A stretch of 64,000 nt of DNA from Gemmatimonadota bacterium (lineage in GTDB: Bacteria > Gemmatimonadota > Gemmatimonadetes > Gemmatimonadales > GWC2-71-9): NCBI GenBank assembly GCA_040388535.1, contig JAZKBR010000002.1:376630-440629 (forward strand), in the 5' to 3' direction. Shown in pieces: positions 43,253 to 51,949 of the stretch; position 1 is the stretch's first letter, and every line of letters starts with the position of its first letter. Under the pieces are notes generated by a model, which was given only the letters and a program-made list of their open reading frames with translations, was not told where the DNA came from and ran no database searches. Position numbers and translations under genes: made by a program.

Positions 43253-44665
43253 TCAAGTCCGCCCCCGGTGGCCCAGTGCCCTGACAATCAAGGCCGCGGC
43301 AGTAAGGGTTGCCAGCCCTGCCGCCACGTAGGCCGCAGGCACCGGAAAGAGGACAAAGAGGGCAGCGGCCGCCAGCAACACCAGCGCGAGGGGGCCGAAC
43401 AGGGTCGCCCGGGCGCCTCGGATCAACCCGCCAGCCGTGACAATCGCCTGCCGACGCCGTTCGCGGAAGGTCCGTTGGTGGGTCGGGTGCCCGTGAACCG
43501 GCCGCTTCTCGTGGGCCAGGGCCGGCGGGATCTCCCGACCGAAGAGCGTGGCGATCCGGCGCGGTCGGCGGACGACCTCACTGGCGAGGGTCAGGTCCTC
43601 GTGGAATTGCTTCTCCATCTCCTTGGCCAGGGCGGGATCCTCGATGAAGACGTCGAGCTCCCAGTTCGCGAGCAGCGAGGAGGCGTTCATGTTGCTCGAC
43701 CCGACCCGAACCCAGCGACCATCCGCGACGATTGTCTTGGCGTGGAGCATCGGCCCCTGCCATTCATAGAGCCGGACCCCGGCCTTGAGCAGTCCGCGAT
43801 AGCCCACCCGGGTCAGGTTCCGCACCATCCGGATATCGCTCGCGCCGGGGAGGAGAATCCGGACATCGGCCCCATCCCTCGCAGCATCGATGAAGGCCTG
43901 GTAGAGCCGCTGCGGCGCCGCCAGATACGCCTCGGTGACCCACACCTTCGACGCGCTGACGCCGAGGAGCAGGTCAATGGTGCGATAGGCACGCTCACGA
44001 CCCGGTTCCGTGGCGACGACGCGCACCGCGATGTCGCCCATCGGGGGCACATTGCCGTTGATCTCGTCGGAGGGAATCGCGCTGCCGCCGGCAAACTTCC
44101 AGGCGCTTTCGAAGGCGGCGTCGAGCAGCCGCGCGGCGGGACCCTCGATCGAGACGCCGGTGTCCCGCCACGGCTGGATCCCTTTCTCCGGATTGCCGAT
44201 CCACTCATCACCTATGCAGAGGCCACCGGTGACACCGCGACAGCCATCGACGACAAAGACTTTGCGATGGTCGCGCGACGCAAGCAGCAGCGGATCCCGC
44301 CATGACGGCGGACCGAAGGCACACACTTCCGCGCCCGCCTCGCGCAGTTCCCGCCAGAAGCGGCGCGGCGTACCGGCACAGCCGAGCCAGTCGTAGAGCA
44401 CCCTTACCTTGATGCCCTCGCGCGCGCGCGCCATCAGGGCATCGGCGAAGGCCTGCCCCGTGGCATCGGCGTGAATGATGTAATTCTCGAGATGAATCCG
44501 CGTCGTCGCGCTGGCAATCTGCGCGTGCATCACGGCGTAGTTCGCGGCGCCATCAATCAGCATCTCGACGCGGTTGCCGGCGATGGAGTGGGTGCCGGAC
44601 GCGCGACCCACGGCGCGATTCAACGCCTCGCCGGAGCTCTCACCCTCGGCAAGGATCGCGGTCAC
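43253..44665 (-). CDS. clsB: cardiolipin synthase-type phospholipase D
   Basis: A 470-residue PLD-superfamily enzyme with two HKD motifs: SRDHRKVFVVDGCRGVTGG and MLHAKTIVADGRWVRVGSSNMN. This layout fits ClsB-like cardiolipin synthases, which join two phosphatidylglycerols or PG and PE. Unusually, two TM helices are at the C-terminus (ATLFGPLALVLLAAAALFVLFPVPAAYVAAGLATLTAAALIV), not the N-terminus. The GTG start overlaps the HD gene stop (GTGA). Confidence 0.87.
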   Translation of the reverse strand: MTAILAEGESSGEALNRAVGRASGTHSIAGNRVEMLIDGAANYAVMHAQIASATTRIHLENYIIHADATGQAFADALMARAREGIKVRVLYDWLGCAGTPRRFWRELREAGAEVCAFGPPSWRDPLLLASRDHRKVFVVDGCRGVTGGLCIGDEWIGNPEKGIQPWRDTGVSIEGPAARLLDAAFESAWKFAGGSAIPSDEINGNVPPMGDIAVRVVATEPGRERAYRTIDLLLGVSASKVWVTEAYLAAPQRLYQAFIDAARDGADVRILLPGASDIRMVRNLTRVGYRGLLKAGVRLYEWQGPMLHAKTIVADGRWVRVGSSNMNASSLLANWELDVFIEDPALAKEMEKQFHEDLTLASEVVRRPRRIATLFGREIPPALAHEKRPVHGHPTHQRTFRERRRQAIVTAGGLIRGARATLFGPLALVLLAAAALFVLFPVPAAYVAAGLATLTAAALIVRALGHRGRT

Positions 44666-45255
44666 GGGCTGCCCAGGCCGAACTCCCGTTCGTGCGGACG
44701 CAAGGCAGTGAGCACGTCGGTCACCAGCGCATCGAGCGGCACGCCAAGCTGTTCGGCGCCGTTGCGCACGTCATCGCGATTGACGCCGCGCGCGAAGCCC
44801 TTGTCCTTCAGCTTCTTGAGTACCGACGGCGGCTCGAGATCCAGCAGCGACTTCGAGGGTCGCACCAGCCCGCACGCCACCACGAAACCCGTCAGTTCAT
44901 CGATCGCGAAGAGGACGCGCGCGAGGTCACTCACCCGCGCCGTATTGGTGAACTCTGCGTGCCCGAGAATCGCCTCGCAGCCATCCTCGGGAAATCCGTG
45001 CGACCGAAGGTAGCGTACGCCCTCGGTGGGATGTTCCTGGTCGGCGGCGCGATCGTTGTTGGGATAGCGTTCGTAGTCGAAGTCGTGCAGCAACCCGACC
45101 ACGCCCCACCATTCGGGGTCAGCGCCGTACCTTGGCGCCATATGCCGCATCACCACTTCCACCGCGCGCATATGTCCGCGCAGCGCCGCCGACGGCGTCC
45201 AGCTGCTCACCAGCTCCCAAGCCCGCTCCCGCGGCCAATCCGCGTGCGCGCTCAA
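44662..45255 (-). CDS. HD domain hydrolase
   Basis: A 197-residue protein with an HD domain: ALRGHMRAVEVVMRHMA, the HD pair in GLLHDFDYERYPN, then HPTEGVRYLRSHGFPEDGCEAILGH and the later metal Asp in LFAIDELTGFVVA. It matches stand-alone HD phosphohydrolases often annotated as HDIG proteins; substrate unknown. The start is a TTG that overlaps the upstream stop as TTGA; no ATG fits the conserved N-terminus. Confidence 0.82.
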   Translation of the reverse strand: MSAHADWPRERAWELVSSWTPSAALRGHMRAVEVVMRHMAPRYGADPEWWGVVGLLHDFDYERYPNNDRAADQEHPTEGVRYLRSHGFPEDGCEAILGHAEFTNTARVSDLARVLFAIDELTGFVVACGLVRPSKSLLDLEPPSVLKKLKDKGFARGVNRDDVRNGAEQLGVPLDALVTDVLTALRPHEREFGLGSP

Positions 45256-45668
45256 TGCATCCCCGTCGGCATCACGGCGACTCCCACGTGAAATGGCACC
45301 CGCGCCGCTTCGACGTGATCAAGCGAGACCAGAAAGACGTAGTCGCCGGCGAGCGGCAATGGCAGATCAAACACGAAGACGGCCGACGTCTCGACGTCGA
45401 CGACGCCGGCAGGCGGCTCGTTGACATCCATGACGCCGGCCTGCTCGAGCAACACTTCGCCCGAGGGGTCGACCAGACGCACCGCGAGCTCATGACTCCC
45501 GAGTTCGGTGCGCCTGCCGCGCAAGTGCAGCACCAGGTGCGCCCGTGGATGCATCGCGGGAACCTGGCCGACCACGACCTGTCGCCAGATCCCCAGCACG
45601 GAGAGCTTCCCCTGCTGGTCGACCAGGGCGTAATCGGCGAGAACCGCAAGATCGACGAGCGTACTCAG
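45252..45668 (-). CDS. DUF6941-like protein with apparent CTG start
   Basis: A 138-residue small protein beginning [28 protein letters not shown], which resembles DUF6941-type proteins that normally start Met-x-x-Leu-Val. The body is beta-rich ([46 protein letters not shown]). No ATG, GTG or TTG lies at the expected start in this frame. The CTG at 45668 overlaps the cyclophilin stop as CTGA, copying the coupling of the next two genes. An in-frame start 5' of this would run back through the whole cyclophilin gene. Function unknown. Confidence 0.65.
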   Translation of the reverse strand: MSTLVDLAVLADYALVDQQGKLSVLGIWRQVVVGQVPAMHPRAHLVLHLRGRRTELGSHELAVRLVDPSGEVLLEQAGVMDVNEPPAGVVDVETSAVFVFDLPLPLAGDYVFLVSLDHVEAARVPFHVGVAVMPTGMH

Positions 45669-46114
45669 CTCACGCGAATCGAGGTGATCACGTCGCCCTG
45701 ACGGATCGCGTTCACGACATCCATCCCGCTGGTCACCTGCCCGAAGACGGTGTGGACTCCGTCGAGGTGTGCCTGCGGCGAGTGCGCGATAAAGAACTGC
45801 GACCCACCGGTGTTCTTCCCGGCGTGGGCCATCGAGAGCGATCCGGCGCTGTGCTTGTGCTTGCTGGTGTCGGTCTCGCATTTGATGGTGTAGCCCGGCC
45901 CACCGGTCCCCACGCGCGGATTCTTGGGATCCTTCGAGAGCGGATCGCCCCCCTGGATCACGAAGTTGCTGATCACGCGGTGGAATCGGGTGCCGTCGTA
46001 GAACTCGCTGTTACCCAGCTTCTCGAAGTTCGCAACCGTGCCCGGGGCGTCCGCGTCGAACAGGTCGGCGGTGATGGTACCCTTCTCGGTTTCAATGATC
46101 GCAGTCTTAGCCAT
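45665..46114 (-). CDS. ppiB: cyclophilin-type peptidyl-prolyl isomerase
   Basis: A 149-residue cytoplasmic cyclophilin catalysing cis-trans isomerisation of prolyl bonds. Active-site residues are in [46 protein letters not shown] and the conserved LSMAHAG. The ATG at 46114 starts the family N-terminus ([19 protein letters not shown]). It is the first gene of a tightly coupled set ending with the cardiolipin synthase. Confidence 0.93.
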   Translation of the reverse strand: MAKTAIIETEKGTITADLFDADAPGTVANFEKLGNSEFYDGTRFHRVISNFVIQGGDPLSKDPKNPRVGTGGPGYTIKCETDTSKHKHSAGSLSMAHAGKNTGGSQFFIAHSPQAHLDGVHTVFGQVTSGMDVVNAIRQGDVITSIRVS

Positions 46115-46150
46115 TCGATGGATCCTATTGGGGTTGAACTCAAATATACG

Positions 46151-46255
46151 ATGACGGATGATAGATGACAGATGACGGATAATGGCCAATCTCTTGAGGG
46201 GCACGGATTCGCCGCAAGCGGTCATCCGTCATCTGTCATCAGTCATCTGTCATCC
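46151..46255. repeat. heptamer tandem repeats in 35-bp inverted arms
   Basis: Five ATGACGG-type heptamers (46151-46185) are matched by five GTCATCC/GTCATCT-type heptamers (46221-46255) 35 bp away, forming a large hairpin between ppiB and nth. The right block supplies the last codons and stop of nth. Confidence 0.87.
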
Positions 46256-46911
46256 TGCCTGCTCGGGCAGATATCCGCGAGCACACACGCATCGCACCTC
46301 GGCCGGTTCGCAATGCAGACCCTCCGCCCATGCCAGATCAGCAGATGCGAGATCAGCGTCCAGTCATCCTTTGGAATCAGTACCATCAGGTCGCGCTCGA
46401 CCTTTTCGGCGTCGCTCTCGCGCGTGAGCTTCAGCAGGCGTGTCAGCCGCAGGACGTGGGTATCGACAGTGACCCCTTCCTGGCTGTCGTAGGCGTTGCC
46501 GAGCACCACATTGGCGGTCTTGCGGCCCACTCCAGGCAAGGGACGCAGTTCCGCCATCGAGCGGGGTACCACGCCGTCGTGGTCGGCGACCAGCGCGCGC
46601 GCCATCCCGAGCAGGCTCTTCGCCTTGTTGCGGAAGAAGCCGGTCGATCGGATCACTTCCTCGACCTCGGCCTGCTGCGCCGCGGCGAGCGCGAACGCGT
46701 CGGGCCAGCGGCGGAAGAGTTCAGGCGTCACCAAATTCACTCGGACGTCGGTGCACTGCGCCGAGAGAATCGTCGCGGCCAGCAACTCGAACGGCGTGGT
46801 GAAGGTCAGCTCGCAATGCGCGGCGGGATATTCCGCCTTGAGCCGCGCCAGGATCTCGAGGGCGCGCTCCTTTCGCAGCGCTGCCGATTCGCGCCCGCCC
46901 CGCTTCAGCAC
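46243..46911 (-). CDS. nth: endonuclease III
   Basis: A 222-residue DNA glycosylase/AP lyase for oxidised pyrimidines. The helix-hairpin-helix LPGVGRKTANVVLG with its catalytic Lys, the catalytic Asp in VDTHVLRL, and the 4Fe-4S loop C-x6-C-x2-C-x5-C (CIANRPRCDACVLADIC) are all present. The GTG at 46911 lies 10 bp after the polX stop; no ATG is available before the conserved core. The end QDDR-stop is encoded by the heptamer repeat. Confidence 0.93.
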   Translation of the reverse strand: MLKRGGRESAALRKERALEILARLKAEYPAAHCELTFTTPFELLAATILSAQCTDVRVNLVTPELFRRWPDAFALAAAQQAEVEEVIRSTGFFRNKAKSLLGMARALVADHDGVVPRSMAELRPLPGVGRKTANVVLGNAYDSQEGVTVDTHVLRLTRLLKLTRESDAEKVERDLMVLIPKDDWTLISHLLIWHGRRVCIANRPRCDACVLADICPSRQDDR

Positions 46912-46921
46912 GCGCCCTCGA

Positions 46922-48640
46922 TCAGGGCCGCCGCGCCGCGGCGAAGGCGAGGAAGCCGGCCGTGTCGCGACAGTTGAGGAGATCGGGCGGGCCGAGGCCG
47001 CCTTTGCGCGCGATGCCGACGCCGTACTCCACGTTCGCGAGCCCAGCGAGGTTGTGCGCGTCGGAGCCGATCGAGATCGCCACTCCTGCCGCACGCGCTC
47101 GACCCAGCACGCGCCAGTCGAGATCGAGACGGTGCGGATCGGCATTGATCTCGATGGCGACCTTGTTGCGAGCCGCGACCTCGAACACCCGGTCGAGATT
47201 GATGGGGTACGGTTCGCGCGCCAGCAACAGGCGCCCGGTAGGATGCCCGAGGATGGTCATGTAGGGCGACTCCATCGCGCGACAAACCCGGTCGGTCATC
47301 TCCTGTTCGCTGAGGTTGAAGCGCGAATGGATTGATGCGATGATGAAATCGAATCCCGCGAGAATGTCGTCGGGATAGTCAAGCAGCCCATCGACGAGGA
47401 TGTCACTTTCAATCCCCTTGAGCACCCGGATGCCGGGATTGGTCGCGTTGAGCGCGTCGATCTCATCCCATTGCCGGCGAAGATCATCGGGCGTCATTCC
47501 ACCAGCATACGCGGCCGCACGCGAGTGGTCGGTGATGCCGACATACTCGTACCCCTCGGCCCGGCACGCGGCCGCGAGCTCGGCCGCGCTGTTGCTGCCA
47601 TCGGAATACGTCGTGTGACAGTGGAGGAAGCCGCGCAGGTCACCCCGCGTGAGCAGCGCCGGCACCGGCAGCCCAAGCTCGGCACCGCTCTCGCGCAGCT
47701 CCGGCGGAATCCATGGCAATCCGAGTGCGGCGTAGAGCGCCTCTTCGGTGGGCGTCGGAATGAACTGGCTCCCCTTCCAGAGCGCAGTGCCCGCGAGGTT
47801 GTAACCCAGCTCCTTGCCACGCTGCGCGAGCGCCGCGAGATGGCCATCTGCGCCTGTGGCCTGGACCAGCACGGCGCCGAGATTCTGCGGCGGTGTCACG
47901 ATCACCTGCACACTGCTGCCGCCAGCGAGCCGGAGCGTCGCGCGTCGCTCATCCTGTCCGGCGATTTCGCTCGCACCGGGAAATGACGCGAGCTGCCGGA
48001 AGACTTCTTCCGCGGGCGCATCGGCCACCAGCACGATTTCCAGGTCGCGCACGACCTCGGCACGTCGCCGGACATCACCGGCAACGTGTACGGAGAGAAT
48101 GTGCGGCAGCTTGCCCAGCGCCTCCGCCACCGCGTGCGCTTCCTGCGCCGCGTGATGAGAGAGCCGCCACTGGCTCGCCGCACGCAGGAAGGTGATCCCA
48201 CGCAAAATGTTTTCGGCGGTGCGCTGGCCGAAGCGCGGGAGTGCCGCGAGGCGACCATCGCGCGCGGCAACCTCAAGCTCGGCAAGCGTCTCGATGCCGA
48301 GCGTGGTGTGCACTGTGCGGATCTTCGAGACACCAAGGCCGGAAATCGCGAGCATCTCGACCAGCCCCGGCGGAACATCTTCGCGCAATTCCTCGAGCAG
48401 TTCCGCGCGGCCAGTCTGCACCAGTTCGGTGATCACCTGCAGGATGGCGGGTCCGATCCCTTTCGCCTCGGCCAGCGAGCCGTCGGCGATCGCGGGGTCG
48501 AGTTCGCCCGGAAACCCTTCCACCGTCTTGGCCGCACCGGTGAAGGCCCGGACGCGAAAGGTGTTCTCCCCCTTGAGCTCGAGGTACGCGGCAATCTGTT
48601 CGAGTGCGCGCGCGACACCGGTCCGATCCATCACCGCCAT
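46922..48640 (-). CDS. polX: PolX-type protein: eroded polymerase site, intact PHP domain
   Basis: A 572-residue family X DNA polymerase fused to a PHP phosphoesterase. Helix-hairpin-helix DNA-binding regions occupy the first 150 residues (KGIGPAILQVI, ISGLGVSKI). The palm motif that should hold DxD reads RDLEIVLV (Asp199, Glu201), and the third catalytic Asp is replaced by Gln245 in SSVQVIVTP. The PHP metal ligands look complete: LHCHTTYSDGSN, GITDHS, KGIESDIL, ASIHS, GHPTGR, EINADPHRLD and GSDAH. It probably acts as a 3'-exonuclease/phosphoesterase in repair rather than as a polymerase. SD GGAGG precedes the ATG. It is followed by nth at 10 bp, which fits base excision repair. Confidence 0.87.
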   Translation of the reverse strand: MAVMDRTGVARALEQIAAYLELKGENTFRVRAFTGAAKTVEGFPGELDPAIADGSLAEAKGIGPAILQVITELVQTGRAELLEELREDVPPGLVEMLAISGLGVSKIRTVHTTLGIETLAELEVAARDGRLAALPRFGQRTAENILRGITFLRAASQWRLSHHAAQEAHAVAEALGKLPHILSVHVAGDVRRRAEVVRDLEIVLVADAPAEEVFRQLASFPGASEIAGQDERRATLRLAGGSSVQVIVTPPQNLGAVLVQATGADGHLAALAQRGKELGYNLAGTALWKGSQFIPTPTEEALYAALGLPWIPPELRESGAELGLPVPALLTRGDLRGFLHCHTTYSDGSNSAAELAAACRAEGYEYVGITDHSRAAAYAGGMTPDDLRRQWDEIDALNATNPGIRVLKGIESDILVDGLLDYPDDILAGFDFIIASIHSRFNLSEQEMTDRVCRAMESPYMTILGHPTGRLLLAREPYPINLDRVFEVAARNKVAIEINADPHRLDLDWRVLGRARAAGVAISIGSDAHNLAGLANVEYGVGIARKGGLGPPDLLNCRDTAGFLAFAAARRP

Positions 48641-48643
48641 GAC

Positions 48644-49291
48644 CTATTCCTCCGCTCGACCGGCGGCACGCCAGGCGAGCAATAGAAGTTCTTCCGGAGC
48701 AACCACCGCAAAGAGTCCCGCGGTATCGCCACCCGGCATCATCGGCGCAAAGAGCGCGCTGCCATCCTCGCGCTGTACCGGCCCCGGTGCGCCTCCTTCG
48801 ACCACCAGGAGCGAAAGCCCAGGGCGACCAGGATGCACGCCAAAGCAGGCCACGATGCGCAGGCCGCCGTTCACCGGTATCACGAACCAGCCATCGAGCG
48901 GTTCGAAGACGTCGCCGTCGTCGAGCTGGCCCCAGATCAGTCGCGGCGCCACCTGAATGTACGCCACGGTCGCCAACGGCAACGCGGCCGCGTCCACCGC
49001 GCTGCTGGTCGCACTGCACAGCGCGCGGGTCTCGGCCTCGTTCAGCGCCCGCAGTGGGCATCCCGCGTCCCAGAAGCGATACGCCGAGTGGACGAAGGCG
49101 ACGAACTCGTCGATGCCATCGCCGAGGCCTTCGTCGGGGCGCAGGTCGCGCAGCACTTCCACCGCTGGCCCCGACAGCAGAAAGGTGTCGAGATCAACCT
49201 CCGCTGGTACCGCCGCGCGGATGGCCGGGAAGCGCTCCTCGGCCAGAATGCCGAAGACGAGCTGGAACGGGTCGGAGGCAGGTGATGTCAT
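48644..49291 (-). CDS. uncharacterised soluble protein
   Basis: A 215-residue cytoplasmic protein with no signal or TM segment. It starts MTSPASDPFQLVFGILAEERFPAIRAAV and later has the hydrophobic strands YIQVAPRLIWGQLDDGDVFEPLDGWFVI and LRIVACFGVHPGRPGLSLLVV. No domain was recognised. The ATG at 49291 overlaps the upstream stop (ATGA), and its own stop is 3 bp from polX, so it is co-transcribed with both. Confidence 0.65.
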   Translation of the reverse strand: MTSPASDPFQLVFGILAEERFPAIRAAVPAEVDLDTFLLSGPAVEVLRDLRPDEGLGDGIDEFVAFVHSAYRFWDAGCPLRALNEAETRALCSATSSAVDAAALPLATVAYIQVAPRLIWGQLDDGDVFEPLDGWFVIPVNGGLRIVACFGVHPGRPGLSLLVVEGGAPGPVQREDGSALFAPMMPGGDTAGLFAVVAPEELLLLAWRAAGRAEE

Positions 49292-50136
49292 TCGCTGGGC
49301 AGGAAGGGATCGAGTGCGGCCACAAATTCCTCCTCGGCTTCGACGTACGGCACGTGACCGCACGCCGGAAGGACGATCAGGGGCGCTCGCAATGCCACAG
49401 CGGTCGCCTCCGCCGTCGACAGTGGAATCGGATCATCATCGCCGTGGACCACGAGCGCCGGCACCGTGAGCCGCTCGAGCGCCGGACGGATATCGAAATC
49501 GTCGCCAAGCGAATTCCAGACTTCCTGCTGGGTCCGGCCGGTGATCCGGAACGGCGTGAGTTCCCGCGAGCGCGCCGGGTCGTGGAAATATCCCGCCACG
49601 GCCAGTTCGAAGAGGCGCTGATTGTACGCCGCGAGGTCGCGAGAGCGGAGACCGCTCGCCTGCAACGCGGCGCGTTCGGCCTGCAGTGCCGGCGTGTTGT
49701 TGCGCGCCGCCAGCGCGGCTTCGTAGCCGAGTCGCTCGGCCTTGGCAGCGGGTGCGGGTGAGACCAGCGCGAGAGAGGCTACGCGTGCGGGATAGGTCAC
49801 CGCGTAGAGCATCGCCAGCAACGCGCCCCACGAATAGCCGACGAGATGGAGTTGCTCCAGCCCCCACACGTCGCGCAGCGCCTCAAGATCGTTGACCTGC
49901 TCGCGCCATCCCACCGGCACATCGCGCGCCACCGCGGACTGCCCGCCGCCGCGTTGATCGTAGTAGATGAGGGTGCGGCCGTGCGCGAGACGATCGAACC
50001 CGGGCAGCAGATAATCGTGATGCGCTCCGGGGCCGCCATGCAATACAACCACCTCGGGGCCACTGCCGATCCGCCGCTCGAAGATCGAGACGCCGCGCAC
50101 CTGGCGTGTGAATGTTGTTGCGTCCGTGGCGGCCAT
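49288..50136 (-). CDS. proline iminopeptidase-like alpha/beta hydrolase
   Basis: A 282-residue alpha/beta hydrolase of the S33 prolyl aminopeptidase type. The oxyanion HGGPG (VVLHGGPGAHHDY), YYDQRGGGQS, the Ser elbow GYSWG, the acid in VHGDDDPIP and the His in CGHVPYVEAEEEF form a complete catalytic set. It likely removes N-terminal proline from peptides, though related esterases share these motifs. Its ATG overlaps the GAF gene stop by one base (TGATG). Confidence 0.86.
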   Translation of the reverse strand: MAATDATTFTRQVRGVSIFERRIGSGPEVVVLHGGPGAHHDYLLPGFDRLAHGRTLIYYDQRGGGQSAVARDVPVGWREQVNDLEALRDVWGLEQLHLVGYSWGALLAMLYAVTYPARVASLALVSPAPAAKAERLGYEAALAARNNTPALQAERAALQASGLRSRDLAAYNQRLFELAVAGYFHDPARSRELTPFRITGRTQQEVWNSLGDDFDIRPALERLTVPALVVHGDDDPIPLSTAEATAVALRAPLIVLPACGHVPYVEAEEEFVAALDPFLPSE

Positions 50137-50594
50137 CAGAGCAGGACCGCGAGTGCCTCGGCCACCTGACGCACGGCGTGGACTTCATCCTCGGTGAACG
50201 GATCGAGCACGTCGGAGTCGACGTCGATCTGGCCCAGGATATGAGTGCCGCGCCGGATCAGGACGACGAGCTCCGATCGGGTAAAGAGATTGCAGGCGAT
50301 GTAGTTCTCGCGTCCCTGCACGTCGCCGACATTCTGGTCTTCGCCAGTGGCCACGGCCGTGCCGCACACGCCTTTCCCCACGGGAATGCGATCGTGCTCG
50401 GTGTCACGGCCGCTCCACGCCTCGAGCACCAGCTCCGAGCCGTGCAGCATGTAGAGGTACACCGACGTATAGGGCGCCCCCGACTCGCGAATGAGTTCGG
50501 CGGCGAGGGTGAGCATCTCCCGCCGCGGCGTCTCCTTGCTGAAGGCGGAATGGAGACGCTTGACGACGTGAGCGGCATCGAGGACTGCTGGCAT
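50136..50594 (-). CDS. GAF domain protein, free Met-R-sulfoxide reductase-like
   Basis: A 152-residue single GAF domain. IPVGKGVCGTAVATGEDQNVGDVQGRENYIACN and LGQIDVDSDVLDPFTEDE resemble free methionine-(R)-sulfoxide reductase. The two Cys of GVCG and YIAC correspond to the enzyme's Cys94 and Cys118; the third (Cys84 in E. coli) is absent. Activity with one resolving Cys is possible but unproven. It is first in a coupled minus-strand operon and divergent from the ECF transporter. Confidence 0.72.
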   Translation of the reverse strand: MPAVLDAAHVVKRLHSAFSKETPRREMLTLAAELIRESGAPYTSVYLYMLHGSELVLEAWSGRDTEHDRIPVGKGVCGTAVATGEDQNVGDVQGRENYIACNLFTRSELVVLIRRGTHILGQIDVDSDVLDPFTEDEVHAVRQVAEALAVLL

Positions 50595-50660
50595 ATCAGG
50601 CTTTCCCGGGGTCAGACCGTCTAGATTCTACCAATCTTCACCTCGGGCTCCCACCCCCGC

Positions 50661-51230
50661 ATGTCACCTCGCCTCTTTGCGCTCGTGCCGGCCGCCGTCG
50701 CCATCAACCTGGTGGTGGGCCGGATTGCAGCAGAGCTCTCCCTCCCGGTGTACCTCGACACGCTGGGAACGATGCTTGTGGCCGTCCTCACGGGGCTGCC
50801 CGGCGGCGCGCTCGTTGGCACCGTGAGCCAGCTCTTCGCGGGGATGCTGTCGGGGTACATCTGGCTCCCGTTCGTGGCGGTGCAGTGGGCCATCGCCCTG
50901 CTGGCGGCGCTGGCGGCACACCGCGGCGGTTTCGCGACGCCGTTCCGGAGCGCGGCATGGGGGGCCGCGTGCGGAGTCGGCTGTGGCCTGATCTCGGCCG
51001 CGATCTCCTACCTGCTCTTTCGCGGGGTCACGGTCGGCGGCGTCACCGCCATCGGCGCCCTGCTCCGCGGCCTGGGCCTGCCACTCTCCACGGCCGTGGT
51101 GGTGGCCTCGCTGATCACCGACATCCTCGACAAGACGATCGCCTTCCTGGTCGTCGGGGCGCTCCTCCGCGCGATGCCCAAGCGCATCCTTGGCCGATTC
51201 CCGATCGCCGCTCGAGCGGTGGGACGGTGA
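50661..51230 (+). CDS. ECF transporter S (substrate-binding) component
   Basis: A 189-residue, six-helix membrane protein typical of ECF S components: LSLPVYLDTLGTMLVAVLTGLPGGALVGTVSQLFAGMLSGYIWLP is close to the riboflavin/HmpT-like S family. It captures the vitamin, precursor or metal and passes it to the T/A module. The ligand cannot be told: no riboswitch or biosynthetic gene is visible next to it. Its stop overlaps the T-component GTG (GTGA). Confidence 0.8.
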   Translation: MSPRLFALVPAAVAINLVVGRIAAELSLPVYLDTLGTMLVAVLTGLPGGALVGTVSQLFAGMLSGYIWLPFVAVQWAIALLAALAAHRGGFATPFRSAAWGAACGVGCGLISAAISYLLFRGVTVGGVTAIGALLRGLGLPLSTAVVVASLITDILDKTIAFLVVGALLRAMPKRILGRFPIAARAVGR

Positions 51231-51949
51231 AGCGCGCACATCCGTTCACGGGTGGCGCGGTGGCGCTCGCGCTGATTGCCCTGGCGCTGATCCTGCCGGC
51301 ACCCCGCGCGACCATCGCCCTCTACCTCGCGATCTGCGCCGCGGCGGCGATTGTCGGCGCGAAGCGGGCGATCTGGCTCGGATTGCTCGTGATCGTGCCG
51401 CTCTGGATCCTGCTCTTCGTGATGCACGGCGTCCTCGGTGAAGCGCCGCGCATCGCGATGCCGTGGGGCGGCACACTGTCGCAAGCCGGGCTCGCCTGGA
51501 CGCTCGAACAGGGAAGCCGACTCGGCGCCATCGTGACCGCATCGATCGCCTTCGCCGAGCTCTTCGATCCGCATCGTTTCCTGCAGGCCGCCATCGAACG
51601 ACGCTGGCCGTGGAGCGCCGCCTTCCTGCTGGTGGCCACGCTCGATGCCGCCGATCGCTTCGGCGATCAGGCGCGTCGACTGCGCGAAGCCCAGCGCACC
51701 CGCGGCCTGCGCGTGCGCGGATCACTCGCCGTGCGTGCGCGCGCCGTGCCCGCGCTGGTCTTTCCGCTGCTGCTCGCCTCACTCACCGAAGCCGATGATC
51801 GCACCCTCGCGCTCGAATCGCGCGGACTGACGGCGCACACCGCGCGCACCGCGATCGACCCACCGCACGACTCCCTCCTCGATCGCACCATCCGCTGGGG
51901 GGCGCTCCTCGTGGTGCTCGCCACCGCATACTGGCGGCTGCGCGGCTGA
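51227..51949 (+). CDS. ecfT: ECF transporter T (energy-coupling transmembrane) component
   Basis: A 240-residue membrane protein with about five TM helices. The coupling segment includes DAADRFGDQARRLREAQRTRGLRVRG and the end of the second arm LTEADDRTLALESRGL, corresponding to the family's Ala-Arg-Gly and Glu-Ser-Arg-Gly coupling motifs that contact the ATPases. The GTG start overlaps the S-component stop; its stop overlaps the ATPase ATG (TGATG). Confidence 0.85.
   Translation: MKRAHPFTGGAVALALIALALILPAPRATIALYLAICAAAAIVGAKRAIWLGLLVIVPLWILLFVMHGVLGEAPRIAMPWGGTLSQAGLAWTLEQGSRLGAIVTASIAFAELFDPHRFLQAAIERRWPWSAAFLLVATLDAADRFGDQARRLREAQRTRGLRVRGSLAVRARAVPALVFPLLLASLTEADDRTLALESRGLTAHTARTAIDPPHDSLLDRTIRWGALLVVLATAYWRLRG

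Noticed and set aside
41830-43284. Open plus-strand frame of 484 codons
   Set aside because: It opposes the Spy-like, anti-sigma and sigma genes, which have clear motifs and overlaps; its composition is that of antisense frames.
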